From Vibrio sonorensis (GTDB lineage Bacteria; Pseudomonadota; Gammaproteobacteria; Enterobacterales; Vibrionaceae), in contig NZ_LJJE01000070.1 of assembly GCF_001854765.1 (NCBI RefSeq), positions 159,878-223,877 on the forward strand: a stretch of 64,000 nt of DNA, in the 5' to 3' direction. The notes below the pieces were generated by a model that ran no database searches, had not been told where the DNA came from, and saw only the letters and a program-made list of their open reading frames with translations. A program made the position numbers and the translations under genes. This document shows, in pieces, positions 49,420 through 63,158 of this stretch; position 1 is the stretch's first letter, and the number at the start of each line of letters is the position of its first letter.

Positions 49420-49628
49420 CGATTAACCTAATTGATAGAATCAGAGTTTAATATAGTTTAGCCCACGCTTTGTTCCCACCTCAACGGGTGGCCGTCACAA
49501 ACAATGGGTTTGAAATTCAGGATGTTAACTCAGCGAATAAAAATGTCGCCAGAATGGCGCTAGCTTAACTAGCGCCGAAGATAGATTGGTTAGATTTATG
49601 TCAGGATTTTGGGGTATTCGTTACTCAA

Positions 49629-50605
49629 CTATGCGTTGGGCTTTTTTGCGACGAGAATAGCGCGGCGTGGGGCAGGGTAGCCTTCGACGGTTTTATTTGG
49701 ATCTTGTGGATCGAGATAATCGGGCAACGAGTTGTGAGTCATCCAACTAGTGGTGCGCTGCTCTTCGGTCGACGTGGTGTTTTCGTCCACGATACGCACC
49801 TCTTCAAAGCCTACTTGTTCAAGCCACACTTTCAGTGCTTTGGCTGAAGGGAAGAAGTACACGTTGCGCATCTGGGCATAGCGGTCAACTGGAACCAACA
49901 CAGAGGTTTCGTCCCCTTCGATAACCAGAGTTTCAAGAATGAGTTCACCTCCGGCAACCAACTGGTCTTTCAGTTGGATAAGGTGATCCAAAGGAGAGCG
50001 GCGGTGATACAGCACGCCCATGCTAAATACGGTATCAAAGGCTTCCAGCATAGGGAGTTGCTCGATGCCGAGTGGCAGTAGGTGGGCGCGTTGGTCGTTA
50101 CCCATTAAACGACGAACCGCTTCAAACTGAAGTAAAAACAGATGAGATGGGTCAATTCCGATACACAGCCTTGCACCTTCTCCTAGCATTCGCCACATGT
50201 GATAACCATTGCCGCAGCCTACATCTAGAACAGAGCGGTTTTTCAGTGGCTGATGTGGGGAAGAACGCGATCCCACTTCCAGTCACTGCGCCATTCAGTA
50301 TCTATGTGAATACCGTGTAAATGATAGGGGCCTTTTCTCCACGGATGAAAAGTGCGCAGTAAGTTTTCCAGCTTGTTGTATTCGCCAGTGTGCAAAGCTT
50401 GGTCGTTGCTGATGGTAACTGAGGTCTTTAAGTCGACGTTATCAGGAGCATCAGTAGGGATTTTGCTCAACGCCTTTAACCAGCGGTTAAAGTCACCATG
50501 TTCAGCGTTTTGCCAGTCGGTTAACTGTTGTGGCAGGGTATTTAGCCAAGGTTGAAGGCGGGTATCCTGAGCAATTAGCTGGTAGATATCGGAAAAATTA
50601 AACAT
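49629..50605 (-). CDS. cmoB: CmoB, tRNA carboxymethyltransferase (frameshifted)
   Basis: Transfers carboxymethyl from Cx-SAM to 5-hydroxyuridine at tRNA position 34. The N-terminal part has [20 protein letters not shown]. The SAM motif [16 protein letters not shown] follows the break. One base (plus-strand G) is missing near 50248; restoring it gives [18 protein letters not shown]. The restored length is about 325 aa. Cx-SAM is made by CmoA, whose gene lies just upstream. A GGCGCTAG hairpin (49556-49576) follows the stop but has no U run. Confidence 0.92.
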
Positions 50606-50660
50606 AGTAACTCTGTCTTTGTATTTTCATGGTCACGGCGTTTAGCCGCGAGTTGACGGA

Positions 50661-51488
<828 letters not shown>

Positions 51489-51493
51489 TTATA

Positions 51494-52360
51494 TCAAAAC
51501 ATCTGTATCTGCTGGTTTCCAGATATGGATGGGAAGGGAGCCAACTCGGGTAAATCGAGCGAAGCAGAAAGTGTTTCGTATAGCTTTTTGGCGAGTTGAG
51601 GGGCCTCTGCGTTGTCCGGTGTGTGGATCATTAAATAGGGTTGGCGCCCCTCTTCTATCCAAGCCGGAATTTTGCTAAGCCAAGGTTTGAAAAAAGTTAA
51701 GTTCTCAGCCATCTCTGGGTGGCCGATGAATCGAATCATTGGGTGCTGAGCGGTTGCAATGGCGTGGACCGGTACTTTAGGCTTTTTCTGATGCGCATCG
51801 ATAACGGCCTCGCTATCTGGCGGGGCGGAGAATACAGGGCGACTGTCCATTACGATACGGTCAATACCAGCCTCCATTAACTCATGGTTTAAGCGGCGCT
51901 CCGCTTCGCCTTTAGAGAAAAAGGCCATATTGCGCACTTCCACCCCCAACGGAAAGTCACGAGGAAACAGCCGACAGAATTGAAACAGACGATCCAAATG
52001 TTCTTCGCCAAAAGCAGCGGGTAGTTGAATTGTCCATTGACCAACTCTTGAATGCAGCGGTTCCATCACTCTTAGGAAGCTATTGAGTTCAGCGGTGCTA
52101 TTTGCCAACAAATGCTGGTGGGTGATGACTTTTGGCAGCTTAAACGTAAAGCGAAACTCGTCGTGAGTGGCATCTTTCCAATTTGATACGGTAGCCGCAC
52201 TGGGAGTGGCATAAAAAGTGGTGTTGCCTTCTACGGTATGAAACACCTCAGCATAACGTGCCAGTCGCTCATTGTTTTGAGTACCTGAACCGTAGAAACT
52301 TTTTTGCCACTGGTTGTGTGACCACATAGTGAGACCGAGTAAAAGTGGTGGCTGTGTCAT
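51494..52360 (-). CDS. yecE: YecE family (DUF72) protein
   Basis: A DUF72 TIM-barrel-like protein of 288 aa. LGLTMWSHNQWQKSFYGSG, HTVEGNTTFYATPS and LGVEVRNMAFFS are typical. Function unknown. It is divergent from aspS. In E. coli, yecE and the cmo genes also lie near aspS. The start is the ATG at 52360. Confidence 0.9.
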   Translation of the reverse strand: MTQPPLLLGLTMWSHNQWQKSFYGSGTQNNERLARYAEVFHTVEGNTTFYATPSAATVSNWKDATHDEFRFTFKLPKVITHQHLLANSTAELNSFLRVMEPLHSRVGQWTIQLPAAFGEEHLDRLFQFCRLFPRDFPLGVEVRNMAFFSKGEAERRLNHELMEAGIDRIVMDSRPVFSAPPDSEAVIDAHQKKPKVPVHAIATAQHPMIRFIGHPEMAENLTFFKPWLSKIPAWIEEGRQPYLMIHTPDNAEAPQLAKKLYETLSASLDLPELAPFPSISGNQQIQMF

Positions 52361-52641
52361 ATTCAGTTCTCTGGTTGAAAAATGAGGTGAATTCACCCTT
52401 TATTCTACCTAGCATCCCAAGATTAGTTGAGGTTATAATCAGCGCCAAATTTTACGCTAACGGTGCATTTTGCACATTTCTTGTGCTAAATAACTTTAGT
52501 TGGCAGTAAATCACTACAAAATGTACGTTGAATAGTCGATTTTAAGTAACTTTCAGCGTATAAATGGATCTTTGGTTCGTTCGAAAGATGATACTCCGGA
52601 CGACATGGAATTAACAACATAAGAGATACTGGGAATTTATT

Positions 52642-54416
52642 ATGCGTACCCATTACTGTGGTCACCTGAACAAGTCCCTTGCAGGACAAACTGTAGAACT
52701 TTGCGGCTGGGTTAACCGTCGTCGTGATTTAGGCGGTCTTATTTTTATCGATATGCGAGATCGCGAAGGTGTCGTTCAGGTAGTAGTGGATCCGGATATG
52801 GCGGATGCTTACGAAGTGGCTAACCAACTTCGCAATGAGTTTTGCATCAAGCTAACGGGTGAAGTACGTGCGCGTCCAGACAGCCAAGTGAACAAAGATA
52901 TGGCAACGGGTGACGTTGAAATCTTGCGAAAGGCCTAGAGATCATAAACCGCAGTGATGTTCTTCCACTTGATTTCAATCAGAACAACAGTGAAGAGCAG
53001 CGCCTTAAGTACCGTTACCTAGATCTTCGTCGCCCAGAAATGAGCGACCGTATCAAACTGCGCGCGAAAGCGTCTAGTTTTGTTCGTCGTTTCTTAGATG
53101 ATAACGGTTTCCTAGATATCGAAACGCCAGTACTGACCAAAGCGACACCAGAAGGTGCACGTGACTACCTTGTACCAAGCCGTGTTCACAAAGGTAGCTT
53201 CTATGCGCTTCCTCAATCTCCGCAGTTGTTTAAACAGCTGCTAATGATGTCTGGATTTGATCGTTATTACCAAATCGTTAAATGTTTCCGCGATGAAGAT
53301 TTGCGTGCTGATCGTCAGCCAGAATTTACTCAGATCGATATCGAAACGTCATTTATGACCGCTGATGAAGTTCGCGCAACGACAGAGAAAATGGTTCGCG
53401 ATATGTGGCAAGAGCTGCTAGATGTCGACTTAGGTGAGTTCCCAGTGATGCCTTTTGCTGAAGCGATTCGTCGTTTTGGTAGTGACAAGCCAGATCTGCG
53501 TAACCCACTTGAGTTAGTTGACGTTGCCGACCTAGTGAAAGACGTAGAGTTTAAAGTATTCTCTGGCCCTGCAAATGACGAAAAAGGTCGTGTAGCCGTG
53601 ATCCGTGTACCGGGCGGTGCTTCTTTGACTCGTAAGCAGATTGATGGTTATGCCGAGTTCGTGGGCATCTACGGCGCTAAAGGTCTTGCATGGATGAAAG
53701 TTAACGATCGCGCAGCGGGCGTTGAAGGTGTGCAATCTCCAGTGGCTAAGTTCCTAAACGAAGACGTGATCAACGGTATTTTAGAACGTACAGAAGCTGA
53801 ATCTGGCGATATCATTCTTTTCGGTGCAGACAAAGCAAACGTTGTTGCAGAAGCACTTGGAGCGCTGCGTCTTAAACTGGGTAAAGACCTAGAGCTAACG
53901 AATGAGTCTGCTTGGGCTCCGCTATGGGTTGTCGACTTCCCAATGTTTGAAGAAGACGACGAAGGCAACCTACACGCGATGCATCACCCGTTCACATCTC
54001 CTCTAGGCGTATCTCCAGAAGAGTTAAAAGCGAACCCTGCAGCCGCAAACTCAAATGCTTATGATATGGTTCTTAACGGCTACGAAGTGGGTGGCGGTTC
54101 TGTACGTATTCACGATGCAGAGATGCAATCAGTAGTGTTTGATATCTTGGGCATCGAAGCAGAAGAGCAGCAGCTTAAGTTTGGGTTCCTACTGGATGCT
54201 CTAAAATACGGTACTCCACCACACGCTGGTTTGGCATTTGGTCTAGATCGTCTAGTGATGTTGCTATGTGGTACAGAAAATATCCGTGATGTGATTGCCT
54301 TCCCTAAAACAACGGCGGCATCATGTCTACTGACTGACGCACCTAGCCTTGCAAATCCAGCAGCGCTAGAAGAGCTGGCTATCGCGGTTCAAAAAGCGGA
54401 AGAGAAAGCAGAATAA
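52642..54416 (+). CDS. aspS: Aspartyl-tRNA synthetase (frameshifted)
   Basis: Class II synthetase. The N-terminal OB fold binds the anticodon ([24 protein letters not shown]). The catalytic domain has [30 protein letters not shown], the GAD insertion and the motif 3 Arg in [13 protein letters not shown]. The frame breaks near 52926, where one G is missing; TTGGCG would give [19 protein letters not shown]. The restored length is about 591 aa. The gene is essential, so this is very likely a sequence error. Confidence 0.95.
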
Positions 54417-54431
54417 GCGTATTCGCAAAAG

Positions 54432-54454
54432 CAAAAACCGCTGTTGTGATACAG
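54432..54454. terminator. Bidirectional terminator after aspS
   Basis: AAAACCGCTGT/ACAGCGGTTTT, an 11-bp stem with a TGTGAT loop, lies between aspS and the facing rluE. Confidence 0.92.
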
Positions 54455-54494
54455 CGGTTTTTTATGTCGGTAATCTTTTCAATGTGACCTTGGC

Positions 54495-55175
54495 TCAGAG
54501 GGTAATCTCTTTCCATTCTCCCAAGCCGAGTGAACCCAACTCTATTTCTCCCATCGAAGCGCGAATCAAACGCAAAGTAGGAAATCCGATATTGGCAGTC
54601 ATACGCCTAACTTGACGGTTGCGGCCTTCAGTAATGGTGATGGAAAGCCAAGTCGTTGGTATGTTGGCTCGAAAGCGAACAGGGGGCTCTCGTTCCCAAA
54701 CGTCTGGTTGTTCAATAATGGTGACGATAGCCGGACGAGTCATGCCATCTTTTAATTCCACGCCTTTTCGCAGTTTATCCAGATCAGCATCAGTAGGCGC
54801 ACCATCGACTTGTACCCAATAGGTTTTTGGCGCTTTTGATTCAGGTTGAGTGAGTTTAGCTTGCAAAATTCCATCGTTAGTTAGTACGAGTAACCCTTCG
54901 CTATCTCTGTCTAATCGACCTGCCGCATAGACATCTTTGATGGGAATATAGTCAGCAAGGGTCTTTCGACCATCGCCATCAGTAAATTGGCTTAAAGTGT
55001 CGTAAGGTTTGTTAAAAATGATCACTTTTCGGTTTTCAGGTGTGACCTTAGGGCGTTTATCCGCCGCTGAAGCCCTTTTTTTCTTAGCTTTATATTTATT
55101 ATTTTGCTGTTTTAAACCCGATGAGCGCTGGGGTGATCGAAAACCTTTTGGTTTTTGGCGAGAGCCAGAAGACAT
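54495..55175 (-). CDS. rluE: 23S rRNA pseudouridine synthase RluE
   Basis: Makes pseudouridine 2457 in 23S rRNA. The N-terminus (1-45) is basic and disordered. The catalytic Asp is in [19 protein letters not shown], and [20 protein letters not shown] follows. It is 226 aa. It is divergent from icd, as in E. coli. Confidence 0.93.
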   Translation of the reverse strand: MSSGSRQKPKGFRSPQRSSGLKQQNNKYKAKKKRASAADKRPKVTPENRKVIIFNKPYDTLSQFTDGDGRKTLADYIPIKDVYAAGRLDRDSEGLLVLTNDGILQAKLTQPESKAPKTYWVQVDGAPTDADLDKLRKGVELKDGMTRPAIVTIIEQPDVWEREPPVRFRANIPTTWLSITITEGRNRQVRRMTANIGFPTLRLIRASMGEIELGSLGLGEWKEITL

Positions 55176-55317
55176 GTTAACTACCTTGCAAAAATGTAAA
55201 CGAAGTGTAGGTTAAAGTTTTATGGGGCACGATTCTGAGCTATTATGTGCGCGCCCAAATTAAGGAAAAACGAAACCAATGATAGACTATTATCGCTGTT
55301 TTGTTTAATTATATGCT

Positions 55318-55344
55318 CCAGTAATCTCATGAGGAGACTACTGG
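55318..55344 (+). promoter_or_regulatory. Hairpin in the icd leader
   Basis: CCAGTA/TACTGG and TCTC/GAGA pair across a single A-C mismatch, with a 5-nt loop. It lies 164 nt before the icd start and has no U run, so it is not a terminator. Confidence 0.45.
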
Positions 55345-55452
55345 CGATTAGATCTCATGGACAACCAGAAAGATAAATATCGACTGGGTTTAAACAAAAG
55401 AGACAGACAAGCGCAAACAAGTATTGAGGGGATGAAACATCAACTTGTGAGC

Positions 55453-55487
55453 GGAACATCACACATCACCTGTTCCAAGGGTGATGT
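55453..55487 (+). promoter_or_regulatory. Candidate H-type RNA pseudoknot upstream of icd
   Basis: Stem 1 pairs GGAACA (55453-55458) with TGTTCC (55471-55476). Stem 2 pairs ACATCACC (55463-55470) with GGTGATGT (55480-55487). The arms interleave, with loops of 4, 0 and 3 nt, which fits a coaxially stacked H-type pseudoknot. It ends 20 nt before the icd ATG, just before the AGGGA ribosome site. The same bases could instead be overlapping DNA operators. Confidence 0.5.
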
Positions 55488-55498
55488 AAGAACAATAG

Positions 55499-57732
<2,234 letters not shown>

Positions 57733-57749
57733 TAGTACCTAAGCTAAAA

Positions 57750-57776
57750 GAAAACCGCCAAGAGGCGGGTTTTTTA
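57750..57776. terminator. icd terminator
   Basis: AAAACCGCC/GGCGGGTTTT stem with an AAGA loop and T6, between icd and the facing cspD. Confidence 0.9.
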
Positions 57777-57796
57777 ATTCTTGTTATCGGCTGCGG

Positions 57797-58018
57797 TTAT
57801 TTTACCGCTTGAGCTTCAATTGGTACGACAGTACTAGCGTGGTAGCCTTTAGGTCCTTCTTCAACTTCAAACGAAACTTGTTGTCCCGCTTTTAAAGTTC
57901 GATAGCCGTCCATTTTTATTGTTGAATAGTGAGCGAAAACGTCACCATCTTCTCCTTCTGGACAAATGAAACCAAATCCTTTGGCATTATTGAACCATTT
58001 TACTGTACCTGTAGCCAT
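57797..58018 (-). CDS. cspD: Cold-shock-like protein CspD
   Basis: A single cold-shock OB-fold domain, 73 aa. RNP1 KGFGFI and RNP2 VFAHY are present. E. coli CspD inhibits replication in stationary phase. It is divergent from clpS, the E. coli order, so CspD rather than CspA is likely. Start at the ATG at 58018 (MATGTVKWFNNAKGFGF). Confidence 0.9.
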   Translation of the reverse strand: MATGTVKWFNNAKGFGFICPEGEDGDVFAHYSTIKMDGYRTLKAGQQVSFEVEEGPKGYHASTVVPIEAQAVK

Positions 58019-58481
58019 GCTATACATCCCTCATGCATTTTGTTACTGATGTTGTTAGTCCGCACTAAGCCTTTGTGCTGTTACGAAAGTGAATATCAAT
58101 CCAGCCATAGCCAAATTTTTAGTCACTATTTGACCAATGTAGTCAATGATTGAGTACAGTCAATAGAAAAAACACAATATAGTCTACATATTTGCAAACA
58201 AATCACTTTTGAGATTTACAAATTTGTAACTTGCAGCCGTGATGTGATCTGAACACTTATTCAGCGGCCTAATTTTTTTTGGTGTCTTTTTAATCAATTA
58301 GATACCTAGATTTACATCAATAGCATTCTTTTATTTGCAGCGATACAATTGGTGGATTAGTCTCTAAGTAAGGGCGCAAATTTGTCCGTGATGTTTTTTT
58401 GTTCTTACTGGAGTTAAATCGAACATTTCGTAGCCACGAAGTGATAAAATTAAACTGTATTACAGCTAATATCGATGAAAC
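58019..58481. promoter_or_regulatory. cspD-clpS divergent promoter region
   Basis: A 463-nt AT-rich gap between divergent genes. I see no gene and no strong hairpin. Possible promoters are present on both strands, but none stands out. Confidence 0.3.
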
Positions 58482-58802
58482 ATGAGTAAGCATTTTGAAT
58501 GGGTAACTCCAGACTCAGATCTACTGGAGCGAGAAAAGACCAAAGTACAGCCTCCATCTTTGTATAACGTCATACTCAACAATGACGATTACACGCCGAT
58601 GGACTTTGTCATCGAAATCCTAGAAAAGTTTTTTTCGATGGATATTGATCAGGCTACACAGGTGATGCTCAAGGTGCATTATGAAGGAAAGGCAATTTGT
58701 GGCACGTTTACTGCAGAGGTAGCAGAGACCAAAGTCGCACAGGTCACAATGCATTCAAAGGAAAATGAGCACCCTTTGCTTTGTACGATGGAACAAGCCT
58801 AA
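58482..58802 (+). CDS. clpS: ClpS, ClpA adaptor for N-end-rule proteolysis
   Basis: Delivers N-degron substrates to ClpAP. It is 106 aa. The substrate pocket and ClpA-binding motifs [20 protein letters not shown] and [20 protein letters not shown] are conserved. clpA starts 45 nt later. Confidence 0.95.
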   Translation: MSKHFEWVTPDSDLLEREKTKVQPPSLYNVILNNDDYTPMDFVIEILEKFFSMDIDQATQVMLKVHYEGKAICGTFTAEVAETKVAQVTMHSKENEHPLLCTMEQA

Positions 58803-58847
58803 TTCGGGCTTGGCCGAGCAACCACGTTGTTCCTTAAGGAGGTACTT

Positions 58848-61117
58848 ATGCTGAATAAAGAACTAGAGTCGAGTCTTAATGGTGCTTTTGCACGTGCTCG
58901 AGATAAAAGGCACGAGTTTATGACGGTCGAACACCTCCTGCTAGCATTGCTTGAAAACGATGCAGCAAGGGAAGCTCTACTGGCGTGCCAAGCTGATATT
59001 GATTCGCTTCGCAATGAGCTTGATATCTTTATCGACCAAACTACACCTCTGATCCCAGAGAACGATGAAACCCGAGAAACACAGCCAACACTGAGCTTTC
59101 AACGCGTACTTCAACGCGCTGTCTTTCATGTCCAGTCGTCGGGACGCAGTGAAGTAACAGGGGCGAATGTACTTGTCGCTATCTTTAGTGAACAAGAGTC
59201 CCACGCGGCGTATTTACTTAAGAAAAACGATATTAGTCGCCTTGATATCGTCAATTTTATATCGCATGGAATCACCAAAGCATCGAGTGCAAGTGACGAT
59301 TCTTCGTCATCTGACTCATTTGGAACTGAATCTTCAGACGAAAGTGGCTCTGAAGAACGTTTAGAGAGCTTTGCAACTAACCTTAATCAGCTTGCCAGAC
59401 AGGGACAAATTGACCCGTTAATCGGTCGAGACAAAGAGCTAGAACGCACGATTCAGGTATTGTGTCGCCGTCGCAAAAACAACCCGCTGTTAGTCGGCGA
59501 AGCAGGCGTGGGTAAAACCGCAATTGCAGAAGGTTTAGCGTGGCGAATTGTTGAAGAGCAAGTGCCTGAAATTATTGCAAATAGTGTCATCTATTCTCTG
59601 GATATTGGTTCGCTGCTTGCGGGCACTAAATACCGCGGTGATTTCGAAAAACGCTTTAAAGCTATTTTAAAACAGTTAGAACGCGAAGAAGATGCGATTC
59701 TCTTCATTGATGAGATCCACACCATTATTGGTGCGGGCGCAGCTTCTGGTGGTCAGGTAGACGCCGCCAACCTTATCAAACCTTTGCTGAGCAGTGGTAA
59801 GCTGCGCTGTATTGGTTCGACAACTTATCAGGAATACAGCAATATTTTTGAAAAAGAGCGCGCCCTGTCTCGCCGATTCCAGAAAATTGATGTGGTTGAA
59901 CCATCGCTAGACGATACGACTAAGATCCTGATGGGCCTTAAGCCAAGTACGAAGCGCACCACGAAGTTCGCTATACCAACAAAGCCCTTCGCGCTGCGGT
60001 TGAGCTATCAGCAAAATATATCAACGAGCGTCATTTGCCGGATAAGGCTATCGACGTTATTGATGAAGCGGGTGCTCGACACCGCCTAGCCCCAGCTAGC
60101 CGTCGTAAGAAAACCGTTGGGGTAGGCGACATTGAAGCAATGGTTGCTAAAATGGCGCGTATTCCTGAAAAATCTGTCTCTTCATCTGACAAAGAAATTT
60201 TGCAAAATCTCGATGAGAAGATGAAGTTGCTAGTGTTTGGACAAGACCCCGCTATCGACGTACTGAGCGAAGCGATTAAGCTATCACGCGCTGGTTTGGG
60301 TGCAGACAATAAGCCGGTTGGGTCGTTCCTGTTTGCTGGCCCTACAGGGGTAGGTAAAACAGAAGTGACCGTACAGCTTTCTAAGCTGATGGGCATTGAG
60401 CTGTTGCGTTTTGATATGTCTGAATACGGTGAGCGCCATTCGGTGAGCCGTCTGATTGGTGCTCCTCCTGGGTATGTGGGCTATGATCAAGGCGGTCTGT
60501 TGACTGATGCGGTTATCAAACATCCTCATGCAGTAGTATTACTTGATGAGATTGAAAAAGCGCACCCAGATATCTTTAACCTGTTACTGCAAGTTATGGA
60601 TAACGGTACGCTAACGGATAACAACGGTCGCAAAGCGGATTTCAGAAACGTCATTCTTGTCATGACTACCAACGCTGGTGTACAGGAAACGCAGAAACAG
60701 TCTATTGGTCTGATTCAGCAGGATCACGCGCCAGATGCGATGGCTGAAATTAAGAAAGTCTTTACTCCTGAGTTCAGAAACCGTCTGGATAACATCATTT
60801 GGTTCAATAGCTTAGATGAGCATGTTATCCATCAGGTCGTAGACAAGTTTATCGTAGAGCTTCAAGCTCAGCTCGATGCTCGTGGAGTGTCTCTAGAAGT
60901 CTCTGACGATGCTCGCCACTGGTTAGCACTCAGAGGTTACGATAAATCCATGGGAGCTCGTCCAATGGGTCGTGTTATTCAAGACAAACTTAAGAAGCCG
61001 CTGGCAAACGAACTCTTGTTTGGCATCTTAGTCAACGGGGGTACGGTGAAAGTCGACCTCGGAGAAGATGAGCTGAAATTTACCTATTTAGGTGAAGAAG
61101 AAACGGCCGTTCACTAG
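58848..61117 (+). CDS. clpA: ClpA, ATPase of the ClpAP protease (frameshifted)
   Basis: A AAA+ unfoldase. The N-domain is 1-145. D1 has Walker [10 protein letters not shown] and Walker [11 protein letters not shown]2 has Walker [10 protein letters not shown] and Walker [11 protein letters not shown]. The frame breaks near 59945, where one A is missing; CCAAAG would give [29 protein letters not shown]. The restored length is 756 aa, close to E. coli (758). AAGGAGGT stands before the ATG at 58848, which fixes the start. Confidence 0.95.
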
Positions 61118-61131
61118 TCCTTTAATCTACG

Positions 61132-61160
61132 AAAAAGTCAGGCAATAAAGCCTGACTTTT
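61132..61160. terminator. clpA terminator
   Basis: AAAAAGTCAGGC/GCCTGACTTTTT stem with an AATAAA loop and a long T run, between clpA and the facing YdcF-family gene. Confidence 0.92.
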
Positions 61161-61207
61161 TTTATGGAATTTCAGCAATAAAGCGTTTTCAATATGCGAC
61201 TGGTTTA

Positions 61208-61855
61208 TTATTGCGTTGCAAGTTGCAAATATTTCTCGCGAATTTGTCCATAAGCCTGCTGCACTTCGCTAGGAATATCCTGTGAGATTTGAAATCCTTT
61301 TTGTGCGTAATCTTCGATTCTTTCAAAATCGGCGACTAGCGCTAAGATGACATTATCCAGATCCTGTTCTTCATTGGTGTATTCAAATATTGGCGTTTGC
61401 TGGGAAGTCACTTGTATCTCTTCGTAGTGATCTGGCCATTGCTTTTTAAATGTGGCGTAGGCTCTTCTTTCCATAAATGGTTTTTGGACGACGAGATAGC
61501 TTGAAAATTGAAGGCCTTTTTCTCGAATTAGTTTGGCGCTAAACAGAACATTCTCACCGCTATTAGTTGATTCAACCTCAAGTAAAATATCCTTGGCCGG
61601 AACACCACAATCGCGCGCAATGGTTGCGAAGGTTTCCGCTTCGGTTTTTTCAAATAGCGAATCAGTAAAGCGGCCACTTTTTCCAGAGAAGAGGATCTTT
61701 TTACCATAACCTTGTAAATAAAGTTTTGCGGCGTGCTCTGCTACCCGAGTGTCATTACTGCAAAACACCAAGATACAGTCAGCAGGTTTTACCTTGTGCC
61801 CCATTTGCATATAGTTCCACAAAGTTTCAATTTGACGAAATAGATGATGACTCAT
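61208..61855 (-). CDS. YdcF family (DUF218) protein
   Basis: A 215-aa soluble DUF218 protein. DCILVFCSNDTRVAEHAAKLY, KILFSGKSGRFTD, ESTNSGENVLFSA and the conserved basic region KPFMERRAYATF are typical of YdcF-type proteins, some of which bind SAM. It lacks membrane helices, unlike ElyC at 35.6 kb. Function unknown. It probably forms an operon with the SDR gene upstream (7 nt). Confidence 0.83.
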   Translation of the reverse strand: MSHHLFRQIETLWNYMQMGHKVKPADCILVFCSNDTRVAEHAAKLYLQGYGKKILFSGKSGRFTDSLFEKTEAETFATIARDCGVPAKDILLEVESTNSGENVLFSAKLIREKGLQFSSYLVVQKPFMERRAYATFKKQWPDHYEEIQVTSQQTPIFEYTNEEQDLDNVILALVADFERIEDYAQKGFQISQDIPSEVQQAYGQIREKYLQLATQ

Positions 61856-61862
61856 AGTGACC

Positions 61863-62684
61863 TCATAACGCGTCTAACACGTGGTTGAAGTGAAAGCGAT
61901 AGCCAAGGGAGACCAGTTTCTCGGCGCTGATGTGTTTGTCGGGTTGATCGACGATGTTGGGAAGTTGACCATCGATGGAAGCGCGCTCTAGTGCGGTTTG
62001 ATAGAACTCTGCTTTTGATGTGGTGTTCGGTGTGGTGGCATTGACAATATGGTTTTCACTGTGCAAAGCCATAAAACTTACCGCACCAACGGCGTCAAGA
62101 CGGTGAATCATGTTAGCTGGGGCACTGCTACTGACTTGCTTCATGTGGGTAACAAATCGAGCTGGATTGCGCTCAGTATCAAACAGACCGCTACAACGGA
62201 CAATGGCATAGCCTAATTGACTATCGATAACATACTGCTCCGCCTTTAACATTGCTTTTCCATTGTCGGAGAACTGTTTCTGTTGCTGGCTTAAAAGCAG
62301 TGTTGCTCTTGATTCAGTCATCGTCTCAGCCAAATTAGGATAGACGGTGGTAGAGCTGACCATAACCACACGTTTCACGCCTGCTTTTTTAGCTTGCTCG
62401 CACAAGTATTTCCAATGACTTGGATAGGCTTCGCCCCCCATTTTTCTAAAACCGGGGGGAAAGCAGCCGATTAGGATCTCGCAATTTTGGCTTGTTAAGG
62501 TTTGGCTAAGGGCGTCACTCTTGTCGTTGAGATCGCAAATAAAGCCATTAACACTGGAAGAGCTGACCTCTTTTGCTCCAACATCAGAGGTGCGGCTTGC
62601 ATACACCTTATGGCCAAGGGAGGATAGGTAATCCGCCAAGGGCTTCCCCAGCCAACCAGCTCCAATAATCGTAATTACTTTCAT
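61863..62684 (-). CDS. NAD(P)-binding SDR/epimerase-like protein
   Basis: A 273-aa protein. The Rossmann motif IIGAGWLGKPLADYL is at the N-terminus, and VMVSSTTVYPNLAE with KAEQYVIDS follows, as in atypical SDR proteins like YeeZ. The substrate is unknown. The start is one of two adjacent ATGs (62684 or 62687). Confidence 0.8.
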   Translation of the reverse strand: MKVITIIGAGWLGKPLADYLSSLGHKVYASRTSDVGAKEVSSSSVNGFICDLNDKSDALSQTLTSQNCEILIGCFPPGFRKMGGEAYPSHWKYLCEQAKKAGVKRVVMVSSTTVYPNLAETMTESRATLLLSQQQKQFSDNGKAMLKAEQYVIDSQLGYAIVRCSGLFDTERNPARFVTHMKQVSSSAPANMIHRLDAVGAVSFMALHSENHIVNATTPNTTSKAEFYQTALERASIDGQLPNIVDQPDKHISAEKLVSLGYRFHFNHVLDAL

Positions 62685-62813
62685 CACACTCCCTCGCTTA
62701 CTTATATTTTTCTTTAATGCAGATATCGATAAAGACTAACACTCAAGCATGACAAACGCATGTAAAAGTGTTGTTTAATAAGGATGTAGGGTGGAGTGAA
62801 TCAAGGAAGGAAT

Positions 62814-62852
62814 AGCCTGTAAACAAGCGGCATAGGTGCCGCTTGGCGGTTA
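62814..62852 (-). other. Hairpin between SDR and TIGR02647 genes
   Basis: AAGCGGCA/TGCCGCTT, a perfect 8-bp stem with a 4-nt loop, is extended by weaker CTGTAAAC/GGTTACAG pairing. It lacks a U run, so its role is unclear. Confidence 0.45.
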
Positions 62853-62906
62853 CAGAAAAGCCTGACTAGAATGAAAACCTTCGGTTAGTTTTCGAATTGA
62901 GAATGA

Positions 62907-63158
62907 TTAGTGGAATCCAGCTAGACGACTACTCAGTACTCGCAAAACTCGTTCCGCGTGTTCTGCGACCTCAATGCCTTCATCGGTTAAATAGCCTCCA
63001 TCGGGGAGCGTGCAAAGTCCTTTGTTGTATAGACGCTCAGCCGCTTCGCGCACGGCTTCGCTGGCATCTTTGTGGACTTTAATACCCGTCGCGGCACTGC
63101 TTAGGTCAAACTGAAGAAGTAGGTTGAGTTCTTCGATATGATCGGCGGAAAATTTCAT
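62907..63158 (-). CDS. TIGR02647-family small protein
   Basis: An 83-aa protein of unknown function. IEELNLLLQFDLSSAATGIK, DASEAVREAAERLYNKGLC and LPDGGYLTDEGIEVAEHAER match the TIGR02647 family. I start at the ATG at 63158 (MKFSADHIEEL), which has AAAGGA before it. The reading to 63215 is not family sequence. Confidence 0.85.
   Translation of the reverse strand: MKFSADHIEELNLLLQFDLSSAATGIKVHKDASEAVREAAERLYNKGLCTLPDGGYLTDEGIEVAEHAERVLRVLSSRLAGFH

Noticed and set aside
58848..61117. clpA and the other split genes as two-subunit or fused variants
   Set aside because: In each case one inserted base joins the halves into the exact family sequence with no missing residues.
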